Assembly (NCBI RefSeq): GCF_001866655.1
Contig: NZ_MLYR01000093.1
Coordinates: 1-43,594, forward strand
From: Bacillus sp. MUM 116
Lineage (GTDB): Bacteria > Bacillota > Bacilli > Bacillales > Cytobacillaceae
Direction of reading: 5' to 3'
DNA length: 43,594 nt
Shown: positions 22,713 through 30,341 of the stretch, piece after piece
Layout: every line of letters starts with the position of its first letter
Numbering within the stretch: position 1 is the stretch's first letter
Made by a program: the position numbers and the translations under genes
The notes under the pieces: generated by a model
Database searches by the model: none
Told to the model about the DNA's origin: nothing
The model's input: only the letters and a program-made list of their open reading frames with translations

Positions 22713-24221
22713 ATGTTTGATAGTAAATCAGATTTTAATTTTTCAAATAAACATGAAGGTTTAGTGATTGGTCTTTTTGACCGGCCGGAAAAGTTTACCG
22801 GAATACTGGCCAAACTTGATGAATTATTCGAGGGGCAGCTCAAGGAATTGGTGAAATCGGGAGATCTTTCTGCTAAGTTTAAAAGCATTAATAAAATACA
22901 TACTTTTGGAAAAATGGGTGTAAAGAGAATTTGGTTTGTTGGGCTTGGCAAAGAAAAGGACCTAAACTTTGAAAAAGCAAGAGATGCCTTTGGGAAACTA
23001 TTCAAGGCGATTAAAATAGCAAAACTGGAAGAACTGGCAATATATTTGGAATCGTTTACAACCGGGGAGTTGAATGAGCAGGACGCTGTTCATGCAGCTG
23101 GTGAAGCATTTGCCATGGCGACTTATGAATTTAAAGGCTATAAACAAAGGTCTAATGAACCGGAGAAGCATTTAAACAGTATTACCTTCTATCATGAATC
23201 TCTTGACAAGGATGAACTGAAAGCATCGGTAACAGTAGGCTATTCGTTTGGAAAAGGGACCAATTCTGCCCGTACGCTTGTGAACACTCCAGGTAATATA
23301 CTAAAAGCAGGTGATATGGCTGATTATGCAAAGGAACTTGCCGCCAAGTATGAGTTTGAAGTGGAAATTCTAGAAAAGGCGGAGATTGAAAAGCTCGGGA
23401 TGGGTGCGTTTTTAGCAGTAAACCAAGGATCAGCGGAGCCACCGAAAATGATTGTTCTAAAGTATCAAGGGAAGGAGGACTGGAAGGATGTGATTGGCCT
23501 TGTTGGCAAAGGGATTACCTTTGATACGGGAGGATATTCGATTAAAACAAAAGCAGGGATTGTTGGCATGAAATCAGACATGGGCGGTGCGGCAGCTGTT
23601 TTAGGGGCAATGGAGATTATTGGGGAATTGAAACCTGAACAAAACGTCGTTGCTGTTATTCCTTCTACGGACAATATGATTAGCGGTTCGGCGTTTAAGC
23701 CGGATGATGTGATTACTTCGATGAGTGGTAAAACCATTGAAGTCCTAAATACAGATGCAGAAGGGCGTTTAGTGCTGGCGGATGCGATAACATATGCCAA
23801 GCACCATGGTGCCGAGTACTTGGTGGATGTTGCAACCTTAACGGGAGGTGTGATTACCGCATTAGGCCTTTACACCACTGGAGCAATGACCAATCAAGAA
23901 CAACTTTATGAACAAGTATTAGAAGCATCTAGGGAGGCTGGAGAACGGATCTGGCAATTGCCCCTGTTTGATACGGAAATCGAAAGAGTGCGAAACAGTA
24001 AAGTCGCTGATTTGAATAATTCACCTGGAAGTGAAGGCCATGCACTTGTTGCAGGTGCGTTTATCGGGGAATTTGCGGAAGAAACACCATGGGTACACTT
24101 GGATATTGCCGGAACTGCAACCACTTCAAAGGACTATGATCTTGGCCCGGCCGGTGCAACAGGTGTCATGACGCGCACACTTGCTCTTTTTGTTGAGCGT
24201 TTCGAGCCAATTGAAAAATAG
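22713..24221 (+). CDS. pepA: Leucyl aminopeptidase PepA (M17)
   Basis: 502 aa, ATG with AGGGGGG upstream. N-terminal macro-like domain and C-terminal M17 catalytic domain with the family signature NTDAEGRLVLADA; the bimetal-site region GKGITFDTGGYSIK...MKSDMGGAAAVLGA supplies the Lys and Asp ligands. A cytosolic hexameric enzyme releasing N-terminal amino acids from peptides. Corresponds to B. subtilis YuiE. Stands alone, with a terminator upstream and no close neighbour downstream. Confidence 0.95.
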   Translation: MFDSKSDFNFSNKHEGLVIGLFDRPEKFTGILAKLDELFEGQLKELVKSGDLSAKFKSINKIHTFGKMGVKRIWFVGLGKEKDLNFEKARDAFGKLFKAIKIAKLEELAIYLESFTTGELNEQDAVHAAGEAFAMATYEFKGYKQRSNEPEKHLNSITFYHESLDKDELKASVTVGYSFGKGTNSARTLVNTPGNILKAGDMADYAKELAAKYEFEVEILEKAEIEKLGMGAFLAVNQGSAEPPKMIVLKYQGKEDWKDVIGLVGKGITFDTGGYSIKTKAGIVGMKSDMGGAAAVLGAMEIIGELKPEQNVVAVIPSTDNMISGSAFKPDDVITSMSGKTIEVLNTDAEGRLVLADAITYAKHHGAEYLVDVATLTGGVITALGLYTTGAMTNQEQLYEQVLEASREAGERIWQLPLFDTEIERVRNSKVADLNNSPGSEGHALVAGAFIGEFAEETPWVHLDIAGTATTSKDYDLGPAGATGVMTRTLALFVERFEPIEK

Positions 24222-24332
24222 GTTTTACCCTTTTGGTCTTCTTAAGTTTTTATGTGTTGGCCCACTCAAAAACCTAGCCTTTCGCATATGAAATAGTGTA
24301 GGCAAGTATATGAGAGTGGGAGGTATGATGGT

Positions 24333-24569
24333 ATGTACCCTTATCGATATCCCTATCCAGTTCAAGATCAAAGATTTATCGGGTTGGGTTGGCCGTTGGC
24401 GATAGGTGGCCTTGGCTTTTTAGGAGGATTATTAGGCGGAGGATTAGGTGGGTTTGCAGGAGCGGCAATAGGAAGCCGCCCGCCTTGGGGCTACCCCGGA
24501 TTTGGTTATCCAGGCATAGGTTACCCAGGATTCGGTTACCCAGGATTCGGTTATCCAGGTTTCTATTAA
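24333..24569 (+). CDS. Small Gly/Tyr/Pro-rich protein with PGFGY repeats
   Basis: 78 aa from ATG 24333 (GGGAGG 9 nt upstream). N-terminal Tyr-Pro-rich head (MYPYRYPYPV), central glycine-rich hydrophobic stretch (about residues 17-46, GGLGGFAGAAIGS, glycine-zipper-like), then about five C-terminal copies of GYPGF/GYPGI encoded by near-identical 15-bp DNA repeats. No known family recognised with confidence. Composition resembles small spore-coat or surface-associated glycine-rich proteins of Bacillus, but that is an analogy only. CCCACTC (24281-24287) and GAGTGGG (24314-24320) upstream could pair near its ribosome site. Confidence 0.75.
   Translation: MYPYRYPYPVQDQRFIGLGWPLAIGGLGFLGGLLGGGLGGFAGAAIGSRPPWGYPGFGYPGIGYPGFGYPGFGYPGFY
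24480..24569 (+). repeat. 15-bp in-frame tandem repeats encoding PGFGY
   Basis: About five units of GGATTYGGTTAYCCA type within the 3' end of the small Gly/Tyr-rich gene. The near-identity at DNA level suggests recent expansion or copy-number variability. Confidence 0.8.
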
Positions 24570-24630
24570 CAATGTAAAAACAACTCAGGCAGGCTGTTTT
24601 TATATTTTGGATGCAAATTTTGAATTTGTT

Positions 24631-24659
24631 AAAAAGGATGAGATATCTCATCCTTTTTT
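24631..24659 (+). terminator. Terminator after the PGFGY gene
   Basis: 28-bp perfect palindrome (24631-24658) with A5 at one end and T6 at the other. A weaker AAAAACA/TGTTTTT dyad lies just before it (24576-24596). Confidence 0.8.
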
Positions 24660-24760
24660 CTTGGCTTTTTCTAAAAGATAGTTGTTTTTGAAATGGCGAA
24701 ATTTTAAAAAATTATGACGATTTCGTGTTATAATAGAAAATAATAAAAAAATTTTAATAA

Positions 24761-24776
24761 GTACAATTTTTTGTAC
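24761..24776 (+). promoter_or_regulatory. GTACAA-N4-TTGTAC dyad upstream of kapD
   Basis: Perfect 6-bp inverted repeat, 56 nt before the kapD start. A TATAAT occurs at 24782-24787 but without a matching -35. Operator candidate only. Confidence 0.3.
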
Positions 24777-24831
24777 AGGTTTCTTTATATAATGGTAGTA
24801 AGAACTTTGTGAGAAAAGGTGGTGAAAAACG

Positions 24832-25449
24832 ATGGGAAAACGGCATTGTCTATTTATTGATTTTGAATTTACCATGCCGGAAAGAAATGTACGTATGAAG
24901 GAATTTTATCCAGAAATTATTGAGGTTGGTATTGTTTCAGTTTTAGATGATCAAATCATTGATCAGTTTTCATCCTATGTGACCCCGCTTAAATTTCCTA
25001 CGCTATCGGAGCGCTGTAAATCATTTCTACATATTTCTCAGGAACAGGTAAACAAAGGGATTACTTTTTTTGAATTAATTCGTAAAATGAAGGAGTTCAA
25101 CAAAGGCTATGAGATGACCATTGTTACTTGGGGGAATATGGACATGAAGGTATTACGTCAAAATTGCCTTGCAGCTGGTATCCCGTTCCCGTTTCGTGCA
25201 GCCGAGTTGGATTTATCTATGGAGTATAAACGTTTTTTCGGTGACCAAAACCAAACAGGTCTTTGGAAGGCAGTTCAAGAATATGGCAAAGAAGGAACAG
25301 GCAGACACCATCGTGCACTTGATGATGCACTGACTACCTATAATATATACAAGCTTGTGGAAAAGGATAAGCGCTATTTGGAAAAGCCAAAACCAACGAC
25401 AATTGGCGACCGGGTAGATTTTTCAAAACTATTAAATGAGTTCGCATAA
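24832..25449 (+). CDS. kapD: 3'-5' exonuclease-like sporulation inhibitor KapD
   Basis: 205 aa, ATG with AAAAGGTGGTG upstream. DEDDh-type exonuclease fold: Exo I DFEFTMPE (about residue 10), Exo II around WGNMDMKVL (about 101), Exo III HHRALDDALTT (about 162). All acidic residues and the catalytic His are visible, so nuclease activity is plausible. In B. subtilis KapD inhibits the KinA branch of the sporulation phosphorelay. Faces kapB across a shared terminator. Confidence 0.9.
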   Translation: MGKRHCLFIDFEFTMPERNVRMKEFYPEIIEVGIVSVLDDQIIDQFSSYVTPLKFPTLSERCKSFLHISQEQVNKGITFFELIRKMKEFNKGYEMTIVTWGNMDMKVLRQNCLAAGIPFPFRAAELDLSMEYKRFFGDQNQTGLWKAVQEYGKEGTGRHHRALDDALTTYNIYKLVEKDKRYLEKPKPTTIGDRVDFSKLLNEFA

Positions 25450-25482
25450 AAGGCCAAATCACTCAAATTGATTTGGCCTTTT
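25448..25482. terminator. Bidirectional terminator between kapD and kapB
   Basis: 14-bp perfect stem (25448-25461 with 25469-25482), 7-nt loop, A4/T4 ends. Confidence 0.92.
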
Positions 25483-25489
25483 ATATTAC

Positions 25490-25870
25490 TTATTTAAAAT
25501 AATCCTCTTCCAACGACTCAATCATTTTTAAGCTCATTTCTGCCCATGGAGAGGGATTTTCCAGAAGCTCTTTTTTCATTTGCTCTAGAGAATTTTTTAA
25601 AGATGTTTGATAATCCGGTACTTCTTCCTCAAAATGTTTGACCATTTGTTTTGGAATATTTGCTTGTTCCCTAAAGGCGAGTGCCCTTCTTTCATGGAAT
25701 ACAAGAACATCTGCACTCTTTGGATTGTGTAGGTCCCCTTGCATTGGATGCTTCAAAACTGCAAGTACCCTTACTAAATAATGCTGCGGTCGTTCCTCTG
25801 TTATTTCACCGATATATTTTCCAGTTTTATAAATCGCGGTAACACGATCCCCAATCTTAAAATCTGCCAA
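25490..25870 (-). CDS. kapB: KapB (kinase-associated protein B)
   Basis: 126 aa. KapB family: N-terminal beta-barrel (FKIGDRVTAIYKTGKYIGEITEERPQHYLVRVLAVLKHPMQGDLHNP), then FFHERRALAFREQANI-like helix region (here VFHERRALAFREQ). No lipobox is seen, so despite the historical name it need not be a lipoprotein. In B. subtilis it is required for the KinB sensor-kinase pathway and is encoded with kinB. Here no kinase gene lies next to it: the upstream gene is a divergent cyclophilin. A GGGGGG ribosome site precedes the ATG. Confidence 0.88.
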   Translation of the reverse strand: MADFKIGDRVTAIYKTGKYIGEITEERPQHYLVRVLAVLKHPMQGDLHNPKSADVLVFHERRALAFREQANIPKQMVKHFEEEVPDYQTSLKNSLEQMKKELLENPSPWAEMSLKMIESLEEDYFK

Positions 25871-25975
25871 TCTAAGCCCCCCTCTAGTTCCATCATCTCT
25901 TTTATTTTAAAAGAATTAAAAACAAAGTGCAAAATTAGTAAATTTCGGTTAAATTAAAAAAATGGAGGGATGATA

Positions 25976-26716
25976 ATGAAAATAAGTTTAAAAATATGGA
26001 CCGCATTGCTTATCATCATGCTGGTAATGTCCGGATGCGGGACAAGCAATTTGAAGTATGATTCTAAACCCAAAAACAATACAGCAAGCACTGAACAAAA
26101 GGAAGGAGACAAAAAAGTGTCAAACACCGTATATCCTCAGCTAACAACTGAGGTATCCGAAAACGAAAGATTAGTCGAAATAGAAACTTCGATGGGAAAT
26201 ATTAAAATAAAATTATTTCCAGAGTATGCACCAAAAGCGGTTGAAAACTTTGTAAAACATAGTGAAAAAGGGTATTACGATGGCCTCATTTTTCATCGGG
26301 TTATTAAGAATTTTATGATACAGGGCGGGGATCCGAATGGGAATGGAACGGGAGGAGAGAGCATCTATGGTGCGCCGTTCGAGGATGAATTCTCAAATAA
26401 CCTCTTTAATCTTCGCGGCGCCTTGTCAATGGCTAACTCAGGTCCAAATACAAATGGAAGCCAGTTCTTTATCGTGCAAAATCCTGAGGTAGATCCTTCG
26501 ATGAAAGATCAAATGGAGAAAGTAGGCTATCCAAAGGAAATCATTGCTGCTTATGATAAAAATGGGGGCACTCCATGGTTAGACCACCGTCATACGGTTT
26601 TCGGGCAAGTCATTGAGGGTATGGATATTGTTGATAAAATAGCCAATACCCCAGTTGATGCCAAAGATAAACCAAAGGAAGATGTCGTGATTAAAAAAAT
26701 CAACGTATTAAAGTAA
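25976..26716 (+). CDS. Cyclophilin-type peptidyl-prolyl isomerase lipoprotein
   Basis: 246 aa from ATG 25976 (GGAGG 7 nt upstream; the ATG at 25970 is too close). Lipoprotein signal with VMSGC, lipidated Cys at residue 21, then a Lys/Asn-rich linker and a cyclophilin domain: FHRVIKNFMIQGGDP, GALSMAN, SQFFIV and HTVFGQV. The catalytic Arg (FHR) and the FMIQGGDP core are intact. An extra loop between SQFFIVQNP and the W in TPWLDHRH is typical of Bacillus secreted PpiB-like proteins. Likely assists folding outside the membrane. Divergent from kapB. Confidence 0.92.
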   Translation: MKISLKIWTALLIIMLVMSGCGTSNLKYDSKPKNNTASTEQKEGDKKVSNTVYPQLTTEVSENERLVEIETSMGNIKIKLFPEYAPKAVENFVKHSEKGYYDGLIFHRVIKNFMIQGGDPNGNGTGGESIYGAPFEDEFSNNLFNLRGALSMANSGPNTNGSQFFIVQNPEVDPSMKDQMEKVGYPKEIIAAYDKNGGTPWLDHRHTVFGQVIEGMDIVDKIANTPVDAKDKPKEDVVIKKINVLK

Positions 26717-26798
26717 TTTTAAAGGATAAAACTTGGTTGAAGCTATTTTTATTGCTATAATGATAAAAATGAATTTCCTTGATGAAAGGGAGAAAAAT

Positions 26799-27005
26799 AT
26801 GTTTCAACCACAGATATTGTCGTTGTTTTTATATTTTCCTAAAGATAAATCTGAGTATATTCCCGCTGGCATCACGTTTCTTATCTTCTTTATTGGAGCA
26901 ATTCTAGCAATGAAATTTATTATTGCAATCTCGAATCGTGAAGCAAAAAAAGCAAAAGAATTAGAAAATCGTATCATGAATCAGCATAGTCAAAAGGAAC
27001 AGTAA
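26799..27005 (+). CDS. Small single-pass membrane protein
   Basis: 68 aa from ATG 26799 (AAAGGGAG upstream); the longer frame lacks a ribosome site. One strong membrane segment (about residues 24-45: GITFLIFFIGAILAMKFIIAI), followed by a charged cytoplasmic tail (SNREAKKAKELENRI). No recognised family. It begins 82 nt after the cyclophilin gene with no terminator between, so possibly co-transcribed. Function unknown. Confidence 0.72.
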   Translation: MFQPQILSLFLYFPKDKSEYIPAGITFLIFFIGAILAMKFIIAISNREAKKAKELENRIMNQHSQKEQ

Positions 27006-27025
27006 TTCTAAGCTGTTCCTTTTTC
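26992..27025 (+). terminator. Terminator after the small membrane protein gene
   Basis: AAAAGGAACAG/CTGTTCCTTTT stem (26992-27002 with 27013-27023) plus T5; overlaps the stop codon. Confidence 0.88.
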
Positions 27026-27091
27026 ATTTTTGAATACCTCGATTATTCTTCGGAAATACTATTGACAAAATGTCTATTGTGGAGGTATTAG

Positions 27092-27646
27092 ATGAAGAAA
27101 CATTGGCTGATCCTTCCGTTGCTTTTTCTAGCAGGATGCACCGGTGAAAATCCAAAAAAGATTGATGTTCAAATGTATAATCCGGCCGGTGATTCCCTTG
27201 GGAAAATCACCTTATCAGAACAGGCAAGCGGAGTAAAGATGCAAGTAAATTTAACTGGATTGACACCAGGGGTACATGCGATACATATTCATGATAATGG
27301 TAAATGTGAGGCACCTGACTTTAAATCGGCAGGAGGTCATTTTAACCCCGAAAATAAAAAACATGGACTGCTAAATCCGAATGGAGCCCACGCAGGCGAT
27401 ATTCCCAATTTAATCGTTGGTGATGATGGATCAGCTAAAGCCGATTTAATGGCCCCAAATGTTTCACTAAAAGATGGAAAGAAATCTTTATTTACCAAAA
27501 ATGGAACTTCCATTGTCGTTCATGCAGGTAAAGATGATGGCATGACACAGCCAGCCGGGGATTCAGGAAAACGGGTGGCTTGCGGCGAAATTACAAAAGA
27601 CAAGCAGCAAAAGGGTCAAAAAGGATCTCAAGATGAAAAAAAATAA
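27092..27646 (+). CDS. sodC: Cu/Zn superoxide dismutase lipoprotein SodC
   Basis: 184 aa, ATG with GTGGAGG upstream. Lipoprotein signal FLAGC with lipidated C16. All metal ligands of the SodC fold appear present: H65, H67 (HIH), H83 (GGHFNP), H91, H100, D103 (HAGD) and H144 (VVHAGKDD). The disulfide pair C72/C164 and the active-site Arg R161 are also present. Predicted to convert superoxide to peroxide at the outer face of the membrane. Relates to B. subtilis YojM, which I recall as lacking some copper ligands; this copy looks intact. The highly charged Lys-rich tail (about 168-184) is not part of the fold. Confidence 0.92.
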   Translation: MKKHWLILPLLFLAGCTGENPKKIDVQMYNPAGDSLGKITLSEQASGVKMQVNLTGLTPGVHAIHIHDNGKCEAPDFKSAGGHFNPENKKHGLLNPNGAHAGDIPNLIVGDDGSAKADLMAPNVSLKDGKKSLFTKNGTSIVVHAGKDDGMTQPAGDSGKRVACGEITKDKQQKGQKGSQDEKK

Positions 27647-27653
27647 GCATAAT

Positions 27654-27686
27654 GGCTTTCTTCTCTAATGGAGAGGCCTTTTTTTC
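27654..27686 (+). terminator. Probable sodC terminator
   Basis: GGC..CTCT/AGAGGCC hairpin with a bulge, followed by T7. Confidence 0.55.
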
Positions 27687-27846
27687 ATGCATTTAAAACT
27701 TGAAAGCTATTTTCTTTTCCCAAGGAGGCGGTGAAAGGATAATGTCAGGGGAACAAATGCTGTAACAACTGGCTAAATTCTAATGATATTTGAAAAAAAG
27801 GCAATGATAATAGCAGATTTTTTTCGACATATTTTTTGCATAAAAG

Positions 27847-27899
27847 TTGTTTGAAAAAAATTTTTTATTATAATTATGTGGGAATGAAATTTTTTTCAA
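27847..27899 (+). promoter_or_regulatory. gndA promoter straddled by a perfect 13-bp inverted repeat
   Basis: TTGTTT (27847-27852), 16-bp spacer, consensus TATAAT (27869-27874). TTGAAAAAAATTT (27851-27863) and AAATTTTTTTCAA (27887-27899) are perfect inverted repeats on either side of the -10. The right arm would lie in the first 20 nt of the transcript. Operator, or a transcript-start hairpin. Confidence 0.6.
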
Positions 27900-27921
27900 C
27901 TACTGAAGGGATGAGTTTAAA

Positions 27922-29334
27922 TTGAAAACACAACAAATAGGAGTAGTTGGCGTTGGTGTTATGGGAAGAAGCCTGGCGCTAAATTTTGAAAGCAAAGGTT
28001 TTTCTGTCTCTATTTATGATCTTTCTGCTGAAAAAATAAATGAAATACTAGAACATAATCCTGAGAAACACTTATTTGGCACAACTGATATTAAAGAATT
28101 TATTCAATCACTTGAATTACCGCGAAAAATCTTGTTAATGGTCAATGCTGGAGTGATTACAGATAAAGCGATTGAATCTCTCTTACCACATTTGGACAAA
28201 GGCGATATCCTAATAGATGGTGGAAATAGCTTTTATCAAGATACGATTCGCAGAAATTCCGAGCTTGCCGAAAAAGGAATTCTCTTTATTGGAGCGGGTG
28301 TTTCCGGCGGGGAAGAAGGAGCTCTGAAAGGGCCTGCAATTATGCCAAGCGGTCAAAAAGAAGCCTATGATGCGGTTGCACCGCTTTTAACGGCTATTTC
28401 TGCAAAGGTAAATGGGGAACCATGCTGTACATATATCGGTCCAGACGGGGCCGGACATTACGTCAAGATGGTTCATAATGGAATCGAGTATAGTGACATG
28501 CAGCTTATTTGTGAGTCCTATCACATCATGAAAGAGCTTCTCGGATTATCAGCGGAAGAACTTCATGAAGTATTTAAGGAGTGGAATGAAGGCGAGCTGG
28601 ACAGTTATTTAATCGAAATTACGGCCGATATTTTCTCAAAAAAGGACTCGGAAACTGGAAAGCCTCTTGTTGATGTCATTTTGGATACAGCTGGTCAAAA
28701 GGGAACTGGAAAGTGGACAAGTCAAAGTGCGCTTGATTTAGGTGTTCCTCTTTCAATCATCACTGAATCTGTATTTTCCCGATTCCTTTCTGCATTGAAA
28801 CAGGAACGTGTTAAAGCAAGCAAGATTTTAAGAGGCCCAGCAAAATTTGAATATACCGGTGATCAAAAACAATTTATCGAATTAATTCGGAAATCCCTGT
28901 ACTTAAGTAAAATTGTTTCCTATGCTCAAGGCTTTGCACAGTATAAAGTGGCTTCTGATGAGTATGGCTGGGATTTAAAACCGGGCGAAATTGCGATGAT
29001 TTTCCGCGGCGGCTGCATCATTCGCGCAGCCTTCCTGCAAAATATTAAAGAAGCGTATGACCGCAATCCGAATTTGGAAAACCTCTTATTGGATTCCTAT
29101 TTCCAATCAATCATTGATGAATACCAAGATGCGGCAAGAGAGGTTGTTTCCGTTGCCATTAAAGCTGGGATCCCTGTTCCAGGGCTTTCAAGCGCACTTG
29201 CTTATTATGACAGCTACCGCTCGGAAGTTCTTCCAGCCAACCTGCTTCAAGCACAGAGGGATTACTTCGGTGCGCATACGTATCAAAGAGTTGATAAAGA
29301 AGGAATCTTCCATACAGAATGGATAGCAAAATAG
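27922..29334 (+). CDS. gndA: 6-phosphogluconate dehydrogenase, decarboxylating
   Basis: 470 aa with a TTG start, AAGGGATGAG 6 nt upstream; no ATG near. NAD(P)-binding GVGVMGRSLALNFESKG at the N-terminus, VNAGVITD, DGGNSFYQDT, substrate/catalytic signature GAGVSGGEEGALKGPAIMPSG, GHYVKMVHNGIEYSDMQ with catalytic Lys, and C-terminal helical domain with FRGGCIIRAAFL. Oxidises 6-phosphogluconate to ribulose-5-phosphate plus CO2 in the oxidative pentose phosphate pathway. NADP preference is usual for GndA, while the paralogue GntZ serves gluconate; the two are hard to separate by sequence alone. Monocistronic with its own promoter and terminator. Confidence 0.94.
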   Translation: MKTQQIGVVGVGVMGRSLALNFESKGFSVSIYDLSAEKINEILEHNPEKHLFGTTDIKEFIQSLELPRKILLMVNAGVITDKAIESLLPHLDKGDILIDGGNSFYQDTIRRNSELAEKGILFIGAGVSGGEEGALKGPAIMPSGQKEAYDAVAPLLTAISAKVNGEPCCTYIGPDGAGHYVKMVHNGIEYSDMQLICESYHIMKELLGLSAEELHEVFKEWNEGELDSYLIEITADIFSKKDSETGKPLVDVILDTAGQKGTGKWTSQSALDLGVPLSIITESVFSRFLSALKQERVKASKILRGPAKFEYTGDQKQFIELIRKSLYLSKIVSYAQGFAQYKVASDEYGWDLKPGEIAMIFRGGCIIRAAFLQNIKEAYDRNPNLENLLLDSYFQSIIDEYQDAAREVVSVAIKAGIPVPGLSSALAYYDSYRSEVLPANLLQAQRDYFGAHTYQRVDKEGIFHTEWIAK

Positions 29335-29343
29335 AAAATTTGA

Positions 29344-29379
29344 AGTCAGGCTGATTTTTTAAATCAGTCTGGCTTTTTA
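29344..29379 (+). terminator. gndA terminator
   Basis: 14-bp stem (29344-29357 with 29361-29374, two wobble pairs), 3-nt loop, T5. Confidence 0.87.
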
Positions 29380-29460
29380 TTATGAGGAAAACAACGTATA
29401 CTAAAATTACAATGGGGATTTTTAATGGGATCATAATAGGAGAATTATAGGTGATAGAAA

Positions 29461-29727
29461 ATGGAGAATAGTCAACTACAAACAAATTTAAAATTTGTTG
29501 ATTTATTAAATCAATGGAATCCTTTTCAATTAGAAGAGGGGAGTTACGATACAGAGATTGCGGACACGATTCAGGCGATACATGAACTCAATCATCCTGC
29601 TGCACTTGCTGAAAAAATTCAAAGCATTTACGAGTTTTCATTTGAACAAATCATTCCAATCGATTCCTGTCTTGAGATGGCGGAGAAGTTGTTAATTATT
29701 AAAAATAATGACTCATGCACTATTTAG
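29461..29727 (+). CDS. yugE: DUF1871 family protein YugE
   Basis: 88 aa, ATG preceded by AGGTGATAG. Similar to the YugE/DUF1871 family: LLNQWNPFQLEEGSYDTEIADTIQAIHEL and AEKIQSIYEFSFEQIIPIDSCLEMAEKLL. Small all-helical cytoplasmic protein of unknown function. Between gndA and a convergent XRE regulator. Confidence 0.82.
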   Translation: MENSQLQTNLKFVDLLNQWNPFQLEEGSYDTEIADTIQAIHELNHPAALAEKIQSIYEFSFEQIIPIDSCLEMAEKLLIIKNNDSCTI

Positions 29728-29782
29728 AACAAAAAAAAAGGGGACATCCCGAGAGATTGTCCACTTCAAAAAGGGGGAATAC

Positions 29783-29831
29783 TAGAAAGCCTTATACAAT
29801 AAGGTTTTCCAGTTTCCTTTTTTTTATACAC
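29783..29831 (+). terminator. Probable yugE terminator
   Basis: CTAGAAAGCCTTAT/ATAAGGTTTTCCAG imperfect 14-bp stem (29785-29798 with 29802-29815), followed by T8 a few bases later. A GGGGACA/TGTCC dyad lies just upstream. Confidence 0.55.
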
Positions 29832-29848
29832 AAAACGGAAAAATAATA

Positions 29849-29873
29849 AAAAAGCGGTAATAAACCGCTTTTT
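29849..29873 (-). terminator. Terminator of the XRE regulator gene
   Basis: AAAAAGCGGT/ACCGCTTTTT perfect stem with 5-nt loop and T-run on the minus strand. Confidence 0.8.
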
Positions 29874-29908
29874 ACATACAATCTTATACCGTAAATTTTC
29901 TACAATGC

Positions 29909-30136
29909 TTAATCAATGGTTGAGGAGTGCGTATGAAACGTTTGGTCTAAAAGTTCTGAAGCAGGTATATCTAAAACGGTTGATAGCTTTAAGATTGTCT
30001 CCCTGCTTGGAACTTGCTCTCCGGATTCGTATTTTTCAATCGTAGATAATCCTACCCTAACCTTTTGTGCCAATTCGTGCTGTGTCATGTTTTGCATTTC
30101 ACGGCAGTTTTTAATTGTTTGACCGATTGATCTCAT
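29909..30136 (-). CDS. XRE-family helix-turn-helix regulator
   Basis: 75 aa from ATG 30136 (GAGGTG 6 nt upstream). Almost the whole protein is one Cro/CI-type HTH: IGQTIKNCREMQNMTQHELAQKVRVGLSTIEKYESGEQVPSRETILKLSTVLDIPASELL. No additional sensing domain, so probably a small dimeric repressor or an accessory regulator. Target genes unknown; it is divergent from yugI (205 bp) and could act there or on itself. Confidence 0.88.
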   Translation of the reverse strand: MRSIGQTIKNCREMQNMTQHELAQKVRVGLSTIEKYESGEQVPSRETILKLSTVLDIPASELLDQTFHTHSSTID

Positions 30137-30260
30137 ACTGTTCACCTCTCCTAAAAAAATTTTCTTTTATATATTTTATCATATTATATTAATAATACTA
30201 ATAGTTAATTTGAACATTCTGTTAATTTTTAAATTCATTCTAGCAAATGTGATTGTCTTT

Positions 30261-30289
30261 TTGATTTAACATCATCATTGTGGTATAAT
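30261..30289 (+). promoter_or_regulatory. SigA promoter of yugI
   Basis: TTGATT (30261-30266), 17-bp spacer ending in TGTGG, consensus TATAAT (30284-30289), 53 nt before the start codon. Confidence 0.7.
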
Positions 30290-30341
30290 TTTTTATTGCA
30301 TATAATTGGGTATAAAATAAATTTGATTTAGGAGTGTTTTC

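Noticed and set aside
27062..27090. TTGACA before sodC as a -35
   Set aside because: A -10 at correct spacing would fall on the ribosome site and start codon.
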